Origin: Nitrospiraceae bacterium
Lineage (GTDB): Bacteria; Nitrospirota; Nitrospiria; Nitrospirales; Nitrospiraceae
Assembly (NCBI GenBank): GCA_013140715.1
Contig: JABFSG010000005.1
Location: 25,576 to 89,575, forward strand
Direction of reading: 5' to 3'
DNA length: 64,000 nucleotides
Position numbers and translations under genes: made by a program. Positions within the stretch are counted from its first letter, which is position 1, and the number at the start of each line of letters is the position of its first letter. This document shows, in pieces, positions 29,320-38,409 of the stretch. Under the pieces are notes generated by a model that was not told where the DNA came from, did not search any database, and was given only the letters and a program-made list of their open reading frames with translations.

Positions 29320-29448
29320 AGGGATGGGGTCATTGCTTGACTTTGCACCTCCATCTGCCTCCGTTCACACGGAGATTGAATCAGCTCCTTGTACATGGAG
29401 TAGCAACAAGCCATGGCTCAGTGCACAGTCAAGCAATGCCCCCATCTC
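29320..29448. repeat. Inverted-repeat-bounded element
   Basis: GGGATGGGGTCATTGCTTGACTTTGCAC ... GTGCACAGTCAAGCAATGCCCCCATCTC with two inner small hairpins. Confidence 0.7.
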
Positions 29449-29522
29449 TTCATACATGTCCTTCATCGAGGGCCAGCTGGTGTCCGCAGTCCGCTGGACG
29501 GGATGTGAGCCCATTCAATGAG

Positions 29523-29552
29523 GGGATGTTATGCGAATCCGCATAACATCCC
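29523..29552. promoter_or_regulatory. Perfect 13-bp palindrome with 4-nt spacer; recombinase/regulator site candidate
   Basis: GGGATGTTATGCG-AATC-CGCATAACATCCC. Confidence 0.6.
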
Positions 29553-29706
29553 GTGATAAATCGCCCTGCAGTCGCAACTCATTGAACCGGCAATGGTTAT
29601 GGCGTATTGTTCACGAAGATTAGTGGCGTGTTATACGGATAAAAATTGGCAGATTCGCTCTTATGCGGAACCGCCTAAACATTGTTAGGCGCACCAGGGT
29701 TTCAGA

Positions 29707-30501
29707 ATGCGAATCGTCAAACTGAGCGACGCGGAGACGGGGTTCGGCACCCTCGATGGCGTGAGACGCTTCTTCCTCGAGGAGCTCCGCCACCGCATGC
29801 CTCCAGGCAAATTCCAGGTCACACCGGGACGCATCGCGCAAGATGGATTGAGCCCGGGCGAACTCCTACTCTTCACGTACCGAGCCCGCATAGTGTTCAC
29901 CGCGCGTGCAGGGAGTGGCCTTGAGCCCAGTCACGGCGACGAGTCTCAGAAATATCCACACTATTTCTTGGTAAATCTCGCCACGTTACGTGAGGCCGAC
30001 GAGGATTTTCACGATGTCGAACGATGGTACATAGAGGCAACCGGCGCTGACGTCCACCTGGTTCAGAGCCAAGGCTGGAGCAGGCTACCGGATTCCATTC
30101 ATACCAACCAGCTCTGGGAGCGGTTGCGCGATGCGACCGCATTCAAGCTCCCGGAGGAAGTCATCGATCAGGCCGGCCTGATTGAAGGAGCGACTCGCAC
30201 AATTTCGATAAATTCGTATGAGCGAAATCCGGAGGCCCGTCAACGTTGCATCGAGCATTACGGCCCAAGTTGTTCGGTCTGTGGCCTGAATTTCGCTGCG
30301 GTGTACGGAGCAGTGGCCGAAGGCTTTATTCATGTCCACCACCTCCGCTCATTAGCTGATATCAGGGCTGAGTACGTTGTCGATCCGGTGAAGGACTTGC
30401 GGCCGGTTTGTCCCAACTGTCATGCGGTGCTACACCGTCGCGTCCCGCAGTACGCCATTGAGGAAGTGAGAGATTTGTTGCGGCGTCGGAGTGGCGTGTA
30501 A
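29707..30501 (+). CDS. HNH endonuclease domain protein
   Basis: CSVCGLNFAAVYG...EGFIHVHHLRSLADI...DPVKDLRPVCPNCHAVLHRR. Confidence 0.88.
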   Translation: MRIVKLSDAETGFGTLDGVRRFFLEELRHRMPPGKFQVTPGRIAQDGLSPGELLLFTYRARIVFTARAGSGLEPSHGDESQKYPHYFLVNLATLREADEDFHDVERWYIEATGADVHLVQSQGWSRLPDSIHTNQLWERLRDATAFKLPEEVIDQAGLIEGATRTISINSYERNPEARQRCIEHYGPSCSVCGLNFAAVYGAVAEGFIHVHHLRSLADIRAEYVVDPVKDLRPVCPNCHAVLHRRVPQYAIEEVRDLLRRRSGV

Positions 30502-30592
30502 CACCGGCTGCACCCGACGGCGGCGCGTGATCATGTGCCGCCGCGGGTAAGCCGGAAGCGTTTTGCCGTCAAGTCCGCGAAGGAGGAACTAG

Positions 30593-30856
30593 ATGGGCAC
30601 TTGGGACAAGATCAGCGGGAAAACCGTGGAGGACAAAGTAACGGAGTATAGCGAGGTCTACGGCGAGGTGCTCCTTGGATTGCACCGGGACTTAGAGCGG
30701 CAGAATCGCTTCCTCCAAGAGGGCAAAAAGCGTCGCTCCTTCGTCGCTCTACTATTTGCGCGCGACGGGGACTGCCACCCTTCTACTTGGTGGCTGTCCC
30801 CGTCCCCTCGCCCGGCAAGGCCAGGGCCAGTCCCCTTCTGTACGTTGAGCCTCTAA
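30593..30856 (+). CDS. Hypothetical protein; 3' end runs into a repeat remnant
   Basis: MGTWDKISGKTVEDKVTEYSEVYGEVLLGLHRDLERQ. Confidence 0.4.
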   Translation: MGTWDKISGKTVEDKVTEYSEVYGEVLLGLHRDLERQNRFLQEGKKRRSFVALLFARDGDCHPSTWWLSPSPRPARPGPVPFCTLSL

Positions 30857-30995
30857 GCGATGCGAGAACGCCGCTGGCGGACTTTGTCAACAGCCTGGTC
30901 CAACAACCATCGGAACTGGCGGCTTTGCCTCGGATACATAGCGATGCGGGCTAGATGATGGTTCGCACGGGCGACGCGAGTCCGGCCTGTCCGGC

Positions 30996-31030
30996 TCAAC
31001 CAAATAAACAAGACAAACCAAACAAACCAC
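30996..31030. repeat. Family A half-element (one arm)
   Basis: CAACCAAATAAACAAGACAAACCAAACAAACC. Confidence 0.7.
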
Positions 31031-31048
31031 TGAAACTGGATTTCAGCT

Positions 31049-32854
31049 CTAGCGGCGTGAGGGAGGCCGGCGTCCACGGCCACGGTAGGACGGGCCATGG
31101 CTGAGGCCTGGGAGGCGGATGGTAACGGTGGTGCCTTCATCTGGCGCGCTGCCGATGGCGATCGAGCCGCCATGTTCTTCAACGATTTTTTTGACCGTGG
31201 CGAGGCCCAAACCGATCCCGGTCCGCTTCGTGGTGAAAAACGGCTCAAAGACCTTATCGACGATTTCTGCTGGGATAGGCGCTCCGTCGTTCTTGATGAG
31301 GATCTGGTCTTCTACTCCACGCCCCGCTCGATGTTGCGTGACCTGAATGTGGAGATGCCCGCCCGGGCTCATCGCTTCGCTCGCGTTTCTGAAGATACTG
31401 AGAAATACTTGCTGGAGTTTGGCTTCGTCGCCGCGAACCGGAGCGATGACGGTCGCATAGTCCTTGGTCACCTGTATTCTGGTGACTTCGAGGTCGGTTG
31501 CGACAACGGTGAGAGCGCTTTCGATCACTTCGGGGATGCGGAGGAGCCGCCGAGTCAGTTTGAGCGGTTTGGCAAAGTCCAGAATCTCGTTCAGGATGGC
31601 TTCGATACGGATCAGATTGCGCATGGCGTTCTCGACGCGCGTCTGCGGGTCGAAATCGAGGATGCCTTCACCTGTGACTTCCTCCAGCTGGGCGCGGATC
31701 GAGGCGAGCGGTTCACGCACTTCCGTGGCTAAAAACATGCTGAACTCACCGATCGCGGCCTGCCTCTCTTGCTTTCTGATGATGGGTTCCGAGGGAGCAG
31801 GGGCTACGGCTGCTCCGGGGGCGCCGGATGGTCCGGCGGCTGAGGGTTGGCTGATCGGCGCCGGCGCTTGAAGAATATCCGCGATCTTCATGATTGTGGG
31901 CTCAAGCGTGCGGGCATCCGTCTGTTGGTAGCGTCCGGCTTCTTTCGACGCCAAGGTAATCGTTCCGCCGACTTGTCCTCGTACGAAGAACGGGACGACA
32001 AGCGAGGAGAGAATCCGGTCTTTGAACAGATATTTGTGATCGAGGAACCGTCCCTGGGTGGAGGCGAGATCATGATCGACGCGAGGCTTCCGGTGGCGGA
32101 CTGCCCATCCGGAGGCTGAGCTGTCGAGCGCCAGTCGGTGGCCCGGCTTCAGATCTTTCTTTCCATCCTTCTGTTCGCTCTTGAGATCTCCGGCCATTCC
32201 CAGGACTTCGACATTGCCTGCGAGCGGATCGTAATGGCAGGCCCAGATGCGATCGTAGGCCACGTATTGGTTGGCATCCGTCAAGACGGCGATAATTTTG
32301 TCCTGGAGTTCCGGTGTGAGCTGTGACACTGGAGCCGGGTACATGTCTGCGGCAGTGGGTGCCGCAGGGACCGGCTCGTGCGCGACAAATGGCCGGCTGA
32401 GCAGGATATTCATATCGAACAGGTTTTCGCGATCCAGTGCTTTCGTGACCTCGTCGCTGGATTGCTCCATCAGGCTCTTCTCTTTTTTGGCGAAGGTGGC
32501 GCTTTCTTTTCGCCCGATGACGAGGAAACCGTATGTCTTGTTTCGATGGATGAGGGGAATGGCGAGCAACGACTTGGTGCCCGGCGTAATCAAACGGAGA
32601 CGAATGGTGCGCCCGCTCTCCTGATCGCTCGTGGGGGCTGTGGCAGCGACGGCGGGAACTGAAAGCGCCCGGAGGATGGCCTGTACATCGCGAGGAGTGA
32701 AGCCCCGCGCGACATGGCCGACGAGCGGGCCTTGGTCACAGTGGAATAGGGCGGCCAGGGCCGCGTCGACCGGCAGCTCGTTGAGGACAGACGTTAAGGT
32801 CCGTTGGAGCGACGTTTCGGGAACCGGCTTGCTGTGCTGAGCTGTGGTTGTCAT
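31049..32854 (-). CDS. GAF-domain sensor histidine kinase
   Basis: EFSMFLATEVREPLASIRAQLEE (divergent H-box), QQVFLSIFRNASEAM N-box, FFTTKRTGIGLGLATVKKIVEEHGG. Confidence 0.88.
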   Translation of the reverse strand: MTTTAQHSKPVPETSLQRTLTSVLNELPVDAALAALFHCDQGPLVGHVARGFTPRDVQAILRALSVPAVAATAPTSDQESGRTIRLRLITPGTKSLLAIPLIHRNKTYGFLVIGRKESATFAKKEKSLMEQSSDEVTKALDRENLFDMNILLSRPFVAHEPVPAAPTAADMYPAPVSQLTPELQDKIIAVLTDANQYVAYDRIWACHYDPLAGNVEVLGMAGDLKSEQKDGKKDLKPGHRLALDSSASGWAVRHRKPRVDHDLASTQGRFLDHKYLFKDRILSSLVVPFFVRGQVGGTITLASKEAGRYQQTDARTLEPTIMKIADILQAPAPISQPSAAGPSGAPGAAVAPAPSEPIIRKQERQAAIGEFSMFLATEVREPLASIRAQLEEVTGEGILDFDPQTRVENAMRNLIRIEAILNEILDFAKPLKLTRRLLRIPEVIESALTVVATDLEVTRIQVTKDYATVIAPVRGDEAKLQQVFLSIFRNASEAMSPGGHLHIQVTQHRAGRGVEDQILIKNDGAPIPAEIVDKVFEPFFTTKRTGIGLGLATVKKIVEEHGGSIAIGSAPDEGTTVTIRLPGLSHGPSYRGRGRRPPSRR

Positions 32855-32918
32855 TCGTGAGTTAGGCTAGCGAAGCGTGGGCATTGTAACAACGCAAGCT
32901 AGGCAATTCAATCAACAT

Positions 32919-33002
32919 CCGGTTGGGTTGGTTTATTTTGTTTATCTGGTCAATCTTCTTCAACCAAACGAACGAGACAAACCAAATAAACCAACCCAAC
33001 CA
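32919..33002. repeat. Family A 9-nt-periodic inverted repeat
   Basis: GGTTGGGTTGGTTTATTTTGTT / AACCAAATAAACCAACCCAACC. Confidence 0.9.
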
Positions 33003-33009
33003 TCTTATA

Positions 33010-33468
33010 TTATTCGTCGGGATTGATAATCCTGGGCGGACGTTGGGGGAGTGGGCGATGTTCGGTCCGGCGGTCGTCGGAGGTCCATAAATTGAGGATC
33101 ATGGTGACCAGACTGATCACGACCGCACCGCCGACGGCAGGCCAGAACCCTACTACCGAGAATCCTGTCACCAGCCAGGCAGTGAGTTCCAGCAGGAGTG
33201 CGTTGACGACGATGAGAAAGAGCCCCAGCGAGACAACGATTAAGGGAAGGGTCAGTACGAAAAGAAGGGGGCGGACCAAGAGGTTGAGAATTGTGAGCAC
33301 GAGGACTGCGGCGATTCCGGCGCCCAGGGAATCGACTCCCAGGCCCGGCACGATCATAACCGCCAGAAATACCGCGATGCCGGTGATGAGGACTCGAATG
33401 AAGGCCGTGCGAATCCCGCCGCTCAAGAAATGGTGCTTGATCTCTCCTGTGCCCTGAAGCGTCGGCAT
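33010..33468 (-). CDS. Phage holin family (4 TM) membrane protein
   Basis: VLVLTILNLLVRPLLFVLTLPLIVVSLGLFLIVVNALLLELTAWLV. Confidence 0.8.
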   Translation of the reverse strand: MPTLQGTGEIKHHFLSGGIRTAFIRVLITGIAVFLAVMIVPGLGVDSLGAGIAAVLVLTILNLLVRPLLFVLTLPLIVVSLGLFLIVVNALLLELTAWLVTGFSVVGFWPAVGGAVVISLVTMILNLWTSDDRRTEHRPLPQRPPRIINPDE

Positions 33469-33476
33469 GGAGCACC

Positions 33477-33857
33477 CTACTCGACTGGAGCCGGTTCTAC
33501 GGAGGCCGGGATGCGCTTGCCCGTGGAAAAGTGGATTTCTGTGGCGACCAACAGGGGGTCGCCCTTCTTGGCGCCCTTCTTGTCGATCTTTGTGGCCATG
33601 ATTATGACACGATCCCCCACTTCGGGCAGGCTGAAGCCTTTCGGATTGTGCCCATCCTTGAACCGGGTCTTCTTGTCGATCTGCAGATCCACCGGGCCCT
33701 TGTGTGTCTTGACTTCGATATGTTTCTCGTCGATGGCCACGACTATACCAAGCACATGTTGATCGGTGCTGGCGCCGGTGCCAGTGCCAGTGCCAGCGGC
33801 GAAGCTTGGCGTCGAAATGAAGAGACATATGAGTGTTGTTATCAGGCCTAACCACAT
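33477..33857 (-). CDS. Hypothetical exported protein
   Basis: Signal peptide; GIVVAIDEKHIEVKTHKGPVDLQIDKKTRFKDG. Confidence 0.6.
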   Translation of the reverse strand: MWLGLITTLICLFISTPSFAAGTGTGTGASTDQHVLGIVVAIDEKHIEVKTHKGPVDLQIDKKTRFKDGHNPKGFSLPEVGDRVIIMATKIDKKGAKKGDPLLVATEIHFSTGKRIPASVEPAPVE

Positions 33858-33946
33858 AGTGGCTCCGGTCTCCCTATTTCGTCGTCGGTGCATGGGTCAT
33901 GAACCACTCTGCACTATACAAAGTCTGTTGTCCGATTGCCAATGGG

Positions 33947-34756
33947 TCACCCAGACGGAGCGCCGCGCCGCATTCCTGTGAGGCGAGCGATCAGCAGTGC
34001 GATGACAGGGAGATGCATCAGCAGACCGCTCATTCCCATGAATGATTCGCCGATCCAAAAGGTCATGCTGAGATTGAAGACCAGGACTCCGTAGTAGAGG
34101 CCGACTCCCAGCAGGATGAGCAGCGTGATCGATGGAGGAGGCAAAAGATCGGGGAGTCGTCGTTCGAGCGGAAAGTAGATGGCGAGGGAAAGAAATCCGA
34201 CGACAGCCCACCCGACATAGTTGGCGAAGGGCACACCGAAATGAAAGCCTGGATCCGGATAGTAATAAATCTTCCCTAGGAACCAGCGGTCGCCGCGGAG
34301 GGCCACGGGATCGATCACCATATCGATGAAAGCAAACAAGAAGGCCGTGCACAACAGCACGGGCCAACCGGTCCGTGCGAGGCGATCGAAGCGCAGCGGC
34401 TTGAGCAGCGGCTGCGCGGCAGACGAGGATTGCGCGATTGGGAGGAGGAGGCAGAGAGCGACACAGTAGGCGGCATAGAGCAGAAAACTGAATGAAATCG
34501 AGTCCATGAAGGGGACGTCGAAAAAATAGAGTTCCTGGCCCACGGTCGAACCGTTGTAGTGGTACCACCCGAAGGGAATGCCGGTGCGCGTGGACGAAAA
34601 CTCACAGACGAAGGCCGTGGCCCAACTGATCATCCAAAACCGCCAGGTTCTCGGCCAACCGATCAGCTGGATCGCTACGAACAGGAATGCAGCCAGAAAG
34701 ACGAAGACGTAGGGGCGAAAGAGGATGGTCTTGAAAAACAGTTCGACAAATTCCAC
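33947..34756 (-). CDS. Carotenoid biosynthesis protein, CruF/DUF422 family
   Basis: FSSTRTGIPFGWYHYNGSTVGQELYFFDVPFMDSISFSFL. Confidence 0.85.
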   Translation of the reverse strand: MEFVELFFKTILFRPYVFVFLAAFLFVAIQLIGWPRTWRFWMISWATAFVCEFSSTRTGIPFGWYHYNGSTVGQELYFFDVPFMDSISFSFLLYAAYCVALCLLLPIAQSSSAAQPLLKPLRFDRLARTGWPVLLCTAFLFAFIDMVIDPVALRGDRWFLGKIYYYPDPGFHFGVPFANYVGWAVVGFLSLAIYFPLERRLPDLLPPPSITLLILLGVGLYYGVLVFNLSMTFWIGESFMGMSGLLMHLPVIALLIARLTGMRRGAPSG

Positions 34757-34768
34757 AGCGGCAGGGCC

Positions 34769-35752
34769 TCAGGCGTAGTGGTGCTCGCGGAACCAGCGGA
34801 CCGCCTTCTCCAGCGCCACCTCCGGTGGTGTTTGAGGAATGCCGAGTTCCCTGATCGCTTTGCTGCAGTCGTAGTGCATCTTGTATTTCGCCATCTTTAC
34901 CCCTTCGAGTGGAATACGAGGGGGCTGGCCGGTTATGTTGGCGATCCATAGATTGAGATAGGCCAGAGGGAGAATCGCCAGTCGGGGGAGTTTAATCGTG
35001 GGCGCCTTCATGCCGGTCAGGCGACTCAAGATCTCCAGCACCTCACGCAGCATCAAGTTCTTACTGCCGAGAATATAGCGCTCGCCGATCCGCCCCTTCT
35101 CCATCGCAAGTAGATGGCCGGCGGCGACGTCATCGACGTCCACGATGTTCAACCCGGTCTCGATATAGGCAGGCATACGGCCCTTCATGAAATCGACGAC
35201 GATCTGCCCCGTCGGGGTCGGCTTTACATCTGCTGCGCCGACCGGGGCGCTTGGATTCACGATGACGACCGGCAGCCCTGCCTTTGCAAGCTTCAAGACC
35301 TCTTGCTCTGCCAGGTATTTCGACCGTTTGTAGTGGCCGGCCATCTGTTCGAGCGAGACGGGAGTCTCTTCTGTGCCGAGCCCTCCTTCGGGCGGCAGGC
35401 CGATGGCGCCGATGGTGCTGCAGTAGACGATCCGTTCGGTGCCGACGTCTCTGGCCGCTTTCAGGAGATTCTTCGTGCCGGTGACGTTGACGTCGTAAAA
35501 GATCGAAGGGTCCTTGGCCCAGAGCGCATAGTGCGCTGCCACATGGTAGAGCTGTCGGCAGCCGGTGAGGGCCTTGCGTAACGAGGCTTCATCTCTCAGA
35601 TCGCCCTCGATCCGTTCGACGTTCAGTCCCTGTAAGTTCTGGAGATCGGCGCCGGCGCGGGCTATGACGCGGACATCGATGCCGCGGCTGACCAGCGCAC
35701 GTGCCACTGCGCCGCCGACGAATCCGGTTGCCCCGGTAACCAGAACTTTCAT
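34769..35752 (-). CDS. hpnA: NAD-dependent epimerase, HpnA (hopanoid-associated sugar epimerase) type
   Basis: VTGATGFVGGAVARAL; YHVAAHYALWAKDPSIFYDVNVTGTKNLL; YKRSKYLAE. Confidence 0.88.
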   Translation of the reverse strand: MKVLVTGATGFVGGAVARALVSRGIDVRVIARAGADLQNLQGLNVERIEGDLRDEASLRKALTGCRQLYHVAAHYALWAKDPSIFYDVNVTGTKNLLKAARDVGTERIVYCSTIGAIGLPPEGGLGTEETPVSLEQMAGHYKRSKYLAEQEVLKLAKAGLPVVIVNPSAPVGAADVKPTPTGQIVVDFMKGRMPAYIETGLNIVDVDDVAAGHLLAMEKGRIGERYILGSKNLMLREVLEILSRLTGMKAPTIKLPRLAILPLAYLNLWIANITGQPPRIPLEGVKMAKYKMHYDCSKAIRELGIPQTPPEVALEKAVRWFREHHYA

Positions 35753-35862
35753 GGACGAGTAAGGCGTGAGGGGTAAGGGGTAAGGGGTTGGGTGAAGCTC
35801 ACGTCAAATGCTGCTTTCATCAGGGTGTCTCTCCTCACCCCTAACGCCTAACCCTTTACCGG

Positions 35863-36753
35863 TTAGTTTTTTCGCGATGTGATGTAACGGGCCAGTTCGC
35901 AGAGCGGGTCGGCGGCTGGACCGAAGGGGGAGAGGCGCACGATTGCGCGGGCCACACAGTCGTCCGCCAATTTTCTAGCTCCCTCTGCTCCGTAGAAGGT
36001 CGGATAGGTCTTCTTCCCTCGTTCCGCGTCGGTATTGGGATTCTTGCCCAGTTCCTCGCGCGTTCCCGTCACGTTGAGCACATCGTCCGCGATCTGGAAC
36101 GCCAGTCCCACATCCTCGGCATAACTCGTGAGGTCGTCCAGTTGGCGGTCCTCTGCACCGGCGGCGATGGCGCCCATCCGTACCGCTGCGCGGATCAACA
36201 TGCCGGTCTTATGCTTGTGGATGTTCTGGAGCGTCGGGAGATCGATGTCTTGGTTCTCAGCTTGGATATCAAAGACCTGGCCGCCCACCATGCCCATGTT
36301 TCCCGAACCGTAGGCCAGTTCTTGAATCAACCGCACTTGGCGCGCCGGGTCGCAGCCCTTCATGAGATCCGGACGGCTGATCAGATCGAAGGCCATCGTG
36401 AGCAAGGCATCGCCGGCCAGAATGGCCATCGCGTCGCCGTAGACTTTGTGGTTCGTCGGCTTTCCGCGCCGGAAATCGTCGTTGTCCATTGCCGGCAGGT
36501 CATCGTGAATCAAGGAGTAGGTGTGGATCAGTTCCAGCGAACAGGCAATCGGCATCAACCCAGGCGACGGCTGCCCCACCGCTTCTGCGGCGGCAATGGC
36601 CAGAATCGGGCGGACTCGCTTTCCTCCAGCCAAGAGGCTGTATCTCATGCTCTCATGCAGGGTTGTCGGCGCGGTTGTGGCAGGGGGACTCACGGAGTCC
36701 AGAAATCGATCGACCTCAACCCTCTTCTGTTCGAGATAGTCCTTGATGTTCAT
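35863..36753 (-). CDS. ispA: Polyprenyl (farnesyl) diphosphate synthase
   Basis: LLAGGKRVRPIL, HTYSLIHDDLPAMDNDDFRRGKPTNH, AFQIADDVLNV. Confidence 0.95.
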   Translation of the reverse strand: MNIKDYLEQKRVEVDRFLDSVSPPATTAPTTLHESMRYSLLAGGKRVRPILAIAAAEAVGQPSPGLMPIACSLELIHTYSLIHDDLPAMDNDDFRRGKPTNHKVYGDAMAILAGDALLTMAFDLISRPDLMKGCDPARQVRLIQELAYGSGNMGMVGGQVFDIQAENQDIDLPTLQNIHKHKTGMLIRAAVRMGAIAAGAEDRQLDDLTSYAEDVGLAFQIADDVLNVTGTREELGKNPNTDAERGKKTYPTFYGAEGARKLADDCVARAIVRLSPFGPAADPLCELARYITSRKN

Positions 36754-36908
36754 AGGGGTAAATGTGATCTCGTCGCAACGGGCCGTGAATCGGCGCGGAG
36801 CGTAGCAAAAGGTCTGGGGGCTGTCAAACAAGGAGTGGGATGGAGCCTGATGATCTTCCACTGCGCGCGTCCAACGAGCTTCTTTCCGATTCTTCATACT
36901 GCTCTTAA

Positions 36909-37006
36909 GGGGAGTGGCCGAGGCTGCCCTTTACTGCGCGCATCGGACGAGCACATTCCGATCGTGCGCGCTCTGCGAGCAAAAAGGGCACCTGGACACT
37001 CCCCTC
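36909..37006. repeat. Family B hairpin element (opposite orientation)
   Basis: GGGGAGTGGCCGAGGCTGCCCTTTACTGCGCGC ... GCTCTGCGAGC...GGGCACCTGGACACTCCCC. Confidence 0.85.
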
Positions 37007-37050
37007 CTTCTCCTTGTGTTTCCGCCGACCGCTTCGCTATACTCAACGCT

Positions 37051-37341
37051 ATGAGTATCAGAAATCTTGCTGGGACATGGGAGCCAATGCTGTTGGGGAT
37101 TGAACCCAGGAACTGCAAGGTCTGTAAGGAAGGGCTCTACCGCAACAAGACCTTTTTCAGCGGCGGGTGGTCTCGCTGTGCCTTGTGCGAAGACTTCGTC
37201 CATTATAGTTGCCTGGCCACCGGTAAAGTGTCGTTCTTGAAAGCCCGCCCCCGCGTGTGCAAGGTCTGCCGCGCTGCTCATGAGGCTGCTCCTCCGTCAC
37301 CTGTGCCGAAGGCGCCGACTCCCGCGGCCGTCGGGTCGTGA
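37051..37341 (+). CDS. Small cysteine-rich putative zinc-binding protein
   Basis: CKVCKEGLYRNKTFFSGGWSRCALCEDFVHYSCLATG...CKVC. Confidence 0.65.
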   Translation: MSIRNLAGTWEPMLLGIEPRNCKVCKEGLYRNKTFFSGGWSRCALCEDFVHYSCLATGKVSFLKARPRVCKVCRAAHEAAPPSPVPKAPTPAAVGS

Positions 37342-37673
37342 ACCCCAGCTCACAATCGAGCCAGATTGAAACCCGCTTGGGGAGGCATGCCCTTGTTCCA
37401 AACCTAGTCCGGTTTGCCCTGGCGCCGCCGGTTCTCTTCTTCGGCGGATTTTTCACGACGAGTTTCCTCATCAGTGGTCAATACACTTGGTCCCGGACAA
37501 CTCAGACGGTGGCGTTAACGTTTGCGATGCTGATCCTTTCCTATGAGTTCGTTTACAAAGAGCATCTGTCGCTCAACGGGTCGTCGAACCGTGCATGGTC
37601 GGCCCTGCTCTATTCCTGTGTGTTCCCCTATGTGATCGGGGCGGTGGTGGTGTTGGCTCTGTGGGTGTTCTAG
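37338..37673 (+). CDS. Hypothetical membrane protein
   Basis: Four hydrophobic segments; overlaps preceding ORF stop. Confidence 0.6.
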   Translation: MNPSSQSSQIETRLGRHALVPNLVRFALAPPVLFFGGFFTTSFLISGQYTWSRTTQTVALTFAMLILSYEFVYKEHLSLNGSSNRAWSALLYSCVFPYVIGAVVVLALWVF

Positions 37674-37683
37674 GAAGATCGTT

Positions 37684-37760
37684 CTTTGGTTTGTCTGGTC
37701 TGTCTGGTTTGTTTGGTTGGACGAAACTAACCAGATAAACAAAACAAACCAGATGAACCG
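37684..37760. repeat. Family A 9-nt-periodic inverted repeat
   Basis: GGTTTGTCTGGTCTGTCTGGTTTGTTTGGTTGGACGAAACTAACCAGATAAACAAAACAAACC. Confidence 0.88.
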
Positions 37761-37793
37761 GGCTAGCAACCTGTTTCGGTGCGAGAAAGATCG

Positions 37794-38162
37794 ATGGCAG
37801 AGATTATCCGCAGCGGGGCCTTCCTCCAGCAATGTTGGTCGGTGCATCCGCTCTGTCTGACGGTCAAGCGCGTCGAGCCGGATCGCATCGTGGTGCTGAC
37901 CTGCAGTTCATGCCGTATGGTGCATCGTGTGACAACCGGCATGGTCACCAAGAAGGTATCGACAGGGGACTCTTCCCTCCCTGAACCGGATCCTGCGCAG
38001 CCGGATGGACTCGCGGCCCTTAAAGGCTGCATGGGGACCCATGCTCCTGCCCTCTCGGTTCGGGAGATGGATGTGTTTCAAGATGCGGTGTGGGTTCGTT
38101 GTGCGGAATGTCGTGCGCAGTATGACCTAACGGTCTCTCAGTTCGAAACACATCAGAAATAA
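37794..38162 (+). CDS. Hypothetical Cys-rich protein
   Basis: CSSCRMVHRVTTG ... VRCAECRAQYDL. Confidence 0.55.
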   Translation: MAEIIRSGAFLQQCWSVHPLCLTVKRVEPDRIVVLTCSSCRMVHRVTTGMVTKKVSTGDSSLPEPDPAQPDGLAALKGCMGTHAPALSVREMDVFQDAVWVRCAECRAQYDLTVSQFETHQK

Positions 38163-38270
38163 CCGGCGCCCTTTTGGCGCCTCCTCTCTATCAGGCTACG
38201 GGAAAACATAGTTTATGCCAAACTACTCCCACGGTGATCGTAAGAATGGTACTGGAATAAGAACGGTTCG

Positions 38271-38393
38271 CAGGATGCTCAAAAAGACCGTTCAGCGCGG
38301 CCGCAGCGAGCGAAGAGGCGAGGCGTACGCTTCGGTACGTTGAGCCTCTGAGCGATGCGAGAACAAAGCTGGCGGACTTTTTCAGCATCCTGC
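38271..38393. repeat. Family C MITE-like palindromic element
   Basis: GCAGGATGCTCAAAAAGACCG ... GGCGGACTTTTTCAGCATCCTGC; central GAGGCGTACGCTTCGGTACGTTGAGCCTC. Confidence 0.92.
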
Positions 38394-38409
38394 CAGCCGA
38401 TCGATCACT

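Noticed and set aside
30851-30912. Full family C element
   Set aside because: Only one arm (TACGTTGAGCCTCTAAGCGATGCGAGAACGCCGCTGGCGGACTTTGTCAACAGCCTG) is present; treated as a remnant.
36142-37050. Upstream part of the 399-aa plus-strand ORF
   Set aside because: Antisense to ispA and a family B repeat; only the segment from 37051 looks coding.
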